DNA of 26,612 bases. Origin: JANJWP01 sp049301335 (GTDB lineage: Bacteria > Patescibacteriota > Gracilibacteria > BD1-5 > UBA2023). The notes under the pieces were generated by a model. The model had not been told where the DNA came from. It ran no database searches and was given only the letters and a program-made list of their open reading frames with translations. A program made the translations under genes and the position numbers. This document shows positions 23,616 to 26,612 of the stretch, piece after piece. The stretch lies in assembly GCA_049301335.1 (NCBI GenBank), contig JBAQKV010000059.1:1-26612 (forward strand), read 5' to 3'. Positions within the stretch are counted from its first letter, which is position 1. Every line of letters starts with the position of its first letter.

Positions 23616-24416
23616 ATGAAAGCTTCCACTCGGATATTCCTCGCGTTCGCGACGTTTCTTACGCTCGCCGTCGCTCCTGCGCACGCGGATTACGGTATCT
23701 ACTACGGCACCAGCCAAACCTTCGCGAACAAGACTTTCAAATTGTCCCCGGTCATCGTCCAGCCGTACGACCTGCCGCTCTACACGAAATACCCGGGACC
23801 GAAAATCTGCTACCTTTCCGTCGGCGAGTTCGACGGGACATCCGCGGAACTCGGTACGCTCGGCCTTTCCGGAGCGGTGGTGGGATTCAATTCCGATTGG
23901 AACAGCTACGTCATGGACATGGGCGCCGCGTCTTGGACCGGATATCTCGTAAAACGGGAAGCTTCCCTCAAATCCAAAGGCTGCGCCGGGCTGTTTCTCG
24001 ACACCGTTTGGCAAGGCGGATACGAAAACCAGGCCGTCGCCCTCGTGAAAACGTTGCGGTCGAATTGGAAGGCGGCGAACATCGTCGTGAACAACGCCCA
24101 CGACATCAAATACCGGATAAAGGACGACGTCGACGGCTTCATGTTCGAGAATTTTTGGGACCGGGGAACCGTGGCGTCGAGTTCCGACGGGCAATGGTAC
24201 CTCGCCCAAATGGCCGAATACGCCGATCTGAAAAAAAATTCCGGAAAGAAGCTCTACGCCCTCAGTTACGGAAATCCTTTCGCGTACGCTCCCTGGGCGA
24301 AAACGGTGAAGTCGTACGCGGGCGCCTACGGTTTCGACCTCGTGTTCGCCAATACCGACCTCACGACGATCTACGGATACCTGAAGTCTTCTACCAATAC
24401 CATCGAAAAGCCGTAA
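23616..24416 (+). CDS. Secreted GH114-like (TM1410-type) TIM-barrel protein
   Basis: The 266-residue protein has a signal peptide (about residues 1-24, ending APAHA before DYGIYYG). It has the pattern of the endo-alpha-1,4-polygalactosaminidase (GH114)/TM1410 TIM barrels: early YDLPL, strand ICYLSVGEFDG, strand GCAGLFLDTVW with an acidic residue at the strand end, NIVVNNA, and GFMFENFWDRG. These fit a glycoside-hydrolase barrel acting on extracellular amino-sugar polymers, though the substrate is unproven. It ends in TAA and is followed after 15 bases by the alpha/beta hydrolase gene. No UGA codons. Confidence 0.78.
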   Translation: MKASTRIFLAFATFLTLAVAPAHADYGIYYGTSQTFANKTFKLSPVIVQPYDLPLYTKYPGPKICYLSVGEFDGTSAELGTLGLSGAVVGFNSDWNSYVMDMGAASWTGYLVKREASLKSKGCAGLFLDTVWQGGYENQAVALVKTLRSNWKAANIVVNNAHDIKYRIKDDVDGFMFENFWDRGTVASSSDGQWYLAQMAEYADLKKNSGKKLYALSYGNPFAYAPWAKTVKSYAGAYGFDLVFANTDLTTIYGYLKSSTNTIEKP

Positions 24417-24431
24417 TAGGGAATATCCAAA

Positions 24432-25274
24432 ATGAAAAAACTTCGGAAGTTCCGCCCTTCGCAAATCCTTTCCGCCGCCCTTTTCGTGCTTGCCGGATAC
24501 GTTGCGGTTTGCGCTACGGTCTTTTTCATCCAGAAAGACCTCGTCTTTTTCCCGTTGCGGCAAACCATCGATTTTCCTACCGGCAGCGGATATTACTCCG
24601 AGACGTTCTACAATTCCGACGGACAGGCGCTGTCGGCTTTCGGGAAGGATTCCGGCGCGCCGTTCACCGTTTTGTATTTCCATGGAAACGGCGGGAACCT
24701 CGAACGGGCGTACGGGGAGCTCTCCACGTTCGTTTCCGCGGGCGCGGATTTTTACGCGGTCGATTATCGGGGATACGGCATGAGTTCCGGGCATATCGAA
24801 AAAGAGGCCGACCTCTATGCCGACGCGTTGTCGGCATACGACCGTTTGGTCGCCCACTGAATCCCTCCGCAAAAGATCGTCGTTTGGGGCAGGTCGCTCG
24901 GGGGAACCGCCGCCATAAAAGTCGCCACCTCGCGGAAGGTCGCGGGACTGGTAGTGGAGTCTTCGTTCACCTCGATGGACGATATGGCCGAAAACCAATA
25001 TCCGTACCTGCCCGTACGGCTTTTAAACCGTTTCCATTTCCGTTCCGTCGACGACGCTCCGAAAATCTCCGTCCCCACGCTCGTCATCCATTCGAAAGAC
25101 GACGACCTCATTCCTTTCGAACAATGAAAGGCCCTCTACGCGGCGATTCCGGCCTCGAAAACCTTTTTGGAAATTACCGGCTTTCATAATGGCGGACATT
25201 TCGAAAACAATGGTAAAATCGTACAAGCTACCAAGAACTTTCTCAAAGACCCAGTAACGAAACGAACGCCGTAA
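24432..25274 (+). CDS. Membrane-anchored alpha/beta hydrolase, BEM46/ABHD13-like (two UGA=Gly codons)
   Basis: The 280-residue protein has one N-terminal membrane helix (about 12-33) and an alpha/beta hydrolase fold. The oxyanion region is YFHGNGGNLERAY, the nucleophile Ser155 is in WGRSLGGTAA, the acid is in SKDDDLIP, and the His is in GFHNGGHF. UGA codon 143 (24858-24860) precedes IPPQKIVVWGRS, and UGA codon 232 (25125-25127) is in PFEQ-G-KALYAAI. A standard-code reading would cut the protein before the catalytic serine. The pattern resembles the BEM46/ABHD13 group, whose substrates are mostly unknown. The TAA stop overlaps the next ATG (TAATG), so translation is coupled. Confidence 0.9.
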
Positions 25275-26612
25275 TGAAAGCCATTTCCCAATTCTGAGAA
25301 GAAGTCGGCGTCGTCGCCGACGAATCCGCCGCGCACCGCGGGAACGAAGCCGAACTCCGCAAAGCCGTCATCCGCTACAAGGTGAACGGCGTCATTGCTG
25401 AAAAATCGGTACTTCTGCGCGAGTGTATCAACGGCGACAAGGCCCAACATAACGCGGAAATCCGCGAAATTTACGATCGTCTGCGCGAAATCAACGCGCG
25501 CTACGAAGCGGCGTGAAAGAAATACCGCGTCAACGTGGTGAAGCACTTTACGGACGAGGAAGGGAACATCTACGTCAAAGACCTCAATCCCGACGGCAAC
25601 GTTTTCGTCTACGACCTCATGCCGGACGGGTACTATCTGGAGGAGGCCAGCAAACCGAAATCGCGGTTCGGCGAATTCAAAAAGAACGTTGCCGAATTCC
25701 GGTTGAACAGTCCGGAAATCATCAGCAACATGTTCGAACAGTTGGCCGTGCTCCACGCCAACGGTTTTTTCGTGGGGAAACTCATCAACGGCGAAAGGGA
25801 AGTCATCCATCCGACGCTCAGTCTTTTTCTGTACCGCCTGAAGAACAAGCGCTCGGAAACCGATCCGAAAATCTACGTCCACGACATCCACAACCTCGAA
25901 CTTTCGGATACCGCGCAAACCGAACGCGTCCAACGGTGCGTCCGCGACCTGAAAGACCTTTCGTTCGACATCATCCGGTTTTTCAAAGGCGTCTGATTGC
26001 CGTACATGGGGTTCGCGCAATACGGAAAAGCCCTTCGCGAACTCGCCCCCGATTTCTACGGCGACATGTATTCGGCGTTCCTTTGGGACCCGCACATAGA
26101 GCTCGAAACCCGCGCCATGGCGCAAGCGCTTTCGGACGCCGTCCGGGAACGGAAAGAATCGCGGCAGGTAATCGAAGGAATCGAAAAGGGCGCGGATAAG
26201 AAACCTTCGGACGCTAAGAAACTTTTCCGTGTCGACGGGGTGTTCATGCTCGGGTCGAAGCGCGACAAGATTCGGGAATTCATCGAATCCGCGAATCCGG
26301 AGAACGTGGAATTCGTCTTCGATTTCGATGGGACGCTCACCGTTCCGTGAACGAAAAACGCCCTCCATGAAGGCGTTCGCGAAGACGGAACTTTCGGGCT
26401 CGATCCGGAAACCGGCGAAGGCTTCCGCTTCAGGAAAGGCGCTCTGGCGTTCTTGCGTCTCGTCATGGCTTCCGGCTTCGAGACGAAGATCCATTCCCTC
26501 GGATTTCGGGACGTCATCCTCGCGACCCTTCGAAAAAACGGCGTCGATTTTCCGAAAGAGAAGGTTTTCGCCAACCGCTTCGAATTTCCCGCGTCTTCGA
26601 AAAGCGACGTTC
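25274..26612 (+). CDS. Partial protein with N-terminal kinase-like region and C-terminal HAD domain (four UGA=Gly codons)
   Basis: The gene runs off the window; 446 codons are visible. UGA codons are at 25295, 25514, 25994 and 26348 (codons 8, 81, 241, 359). The C-terminal part is a HAD phosphohydrolase: motif I FVFDFDGTLTVPG with Asp350 and Asp352, a Thr/Ser motif II at Ser408 (IHSLGF), and KVFANRFEF after it. The N-terminal ~240 residues are not recognised, but have features in the order of a kinase fold: FVYDLMPDGYYLEE (111-124, hinge-like), MFEQLAVLHANGFFVGKL (to 170, where HRD/HGD would be), and KIYVHDIHNLE (199-209, where DFG would be). The catalytic residues are degenerate, so this is only a hint. 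It is translationally coupled to the hydrolase. Confidence 0.8.

Noticed and set aside
22314..24998. Long minus-strand open frame (894 codons)
   Set aside because: It is antisense to the orphan, GH114-like and hydrolase genes, has no recognisable domain, and arises because GC-rich codons seldom give stops on the other strand.
1..26612. tRNA genes, rRNA, CRISPR arrays, insertion sequences or prophage
   Set aside because: No tRNA T-arm or cloverleaf pattern, direct-repeat array, transposase or terminal inverted repeats were seen on either strand.

Overview
The window reads as a fragment of a patescibacterial (CPR) genome from the Gracilibacteria (BD1-5) / Absconditabacteria (SR1) side, because UGA is translated as glycine (genetic code 25). 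I find 26 in-frame TGA codons inside 12 genes. Several fall exactly on conserved glycines, for example RNase III at 4255 and the histidine-kinase G2 box at 8468. Read with the standard code these genes look like strings of broken pieces; read with TGA=Gly they become single full-length proteins. Of 27 complete genes, 26 end in TAA or TAG. The sequence is GC-rich by eye (clearly above half), which is notable because this recoding is usually associated with AT-rich genomes. Small ribosomal proteins, sparse Shine-Dalgarno sites and short intergenic gaps also fit CPR.

Layout. 57-1001: RsmB/NSUN-type m5C methyltransferase. 1055-2836 (-): response regulator with a TPR tail. 3032-4578: bL32, NusB and RNase III. 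4680-6526: bL34, RnpA and YidC behind a good promoter. 6549-8599: OmpR-type response regulator and histidine kinase, overlapping by one base. 8616-11217 (-): a five-gene unit of a small membrane protein, a PH-like membrane protein, an unknown protein, an RNHCP zinc protein and TilS. 11344-12660: PilB/GspE-type ATPase. 12706-16822 (-): a secreted protein, an ECF sigma factor with its likely membrane anti-sigma factor, and a secreted repeat protein. 16913-20764 (-): nitroreductase, secreted EEP-family nuclease/phosphatase and CPA1 Na+/H+ antiporter. 20842-21996 (-): MetK, preceded by a SAM-I riboswitch and terminator (22033-22213). 22350-26612: an orphan protein, a GH114-like secreted protein, a membrane-anchored alpha/beta hydrolase and a truncated protein with a C-terminal HAD domain.

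Themes. The left half is translation and RNA machinery (rRNA methylation, rRNA and tRNA processing, ribosomal proteins, membrane insertion). The right half is envelope-facing: pilus motor, ECF signalling, secreted proteins, ion transport. The main points for follow-up are the GC-rich UGA=Gly code, one gene (EEP, 17614-18507) whose only plausible stop is UGA, the SAM-I riboswitch, an orphan gene whose true start is hidden by UGA codons, and a possible kinase-like/HAD fusion at the right edge. I see no tRNA, rRNA, CRISPR array, insertion sequence or prophage. The only gap above 300 bases (21997-22349) holds the riboswitch, terminator and promoters.
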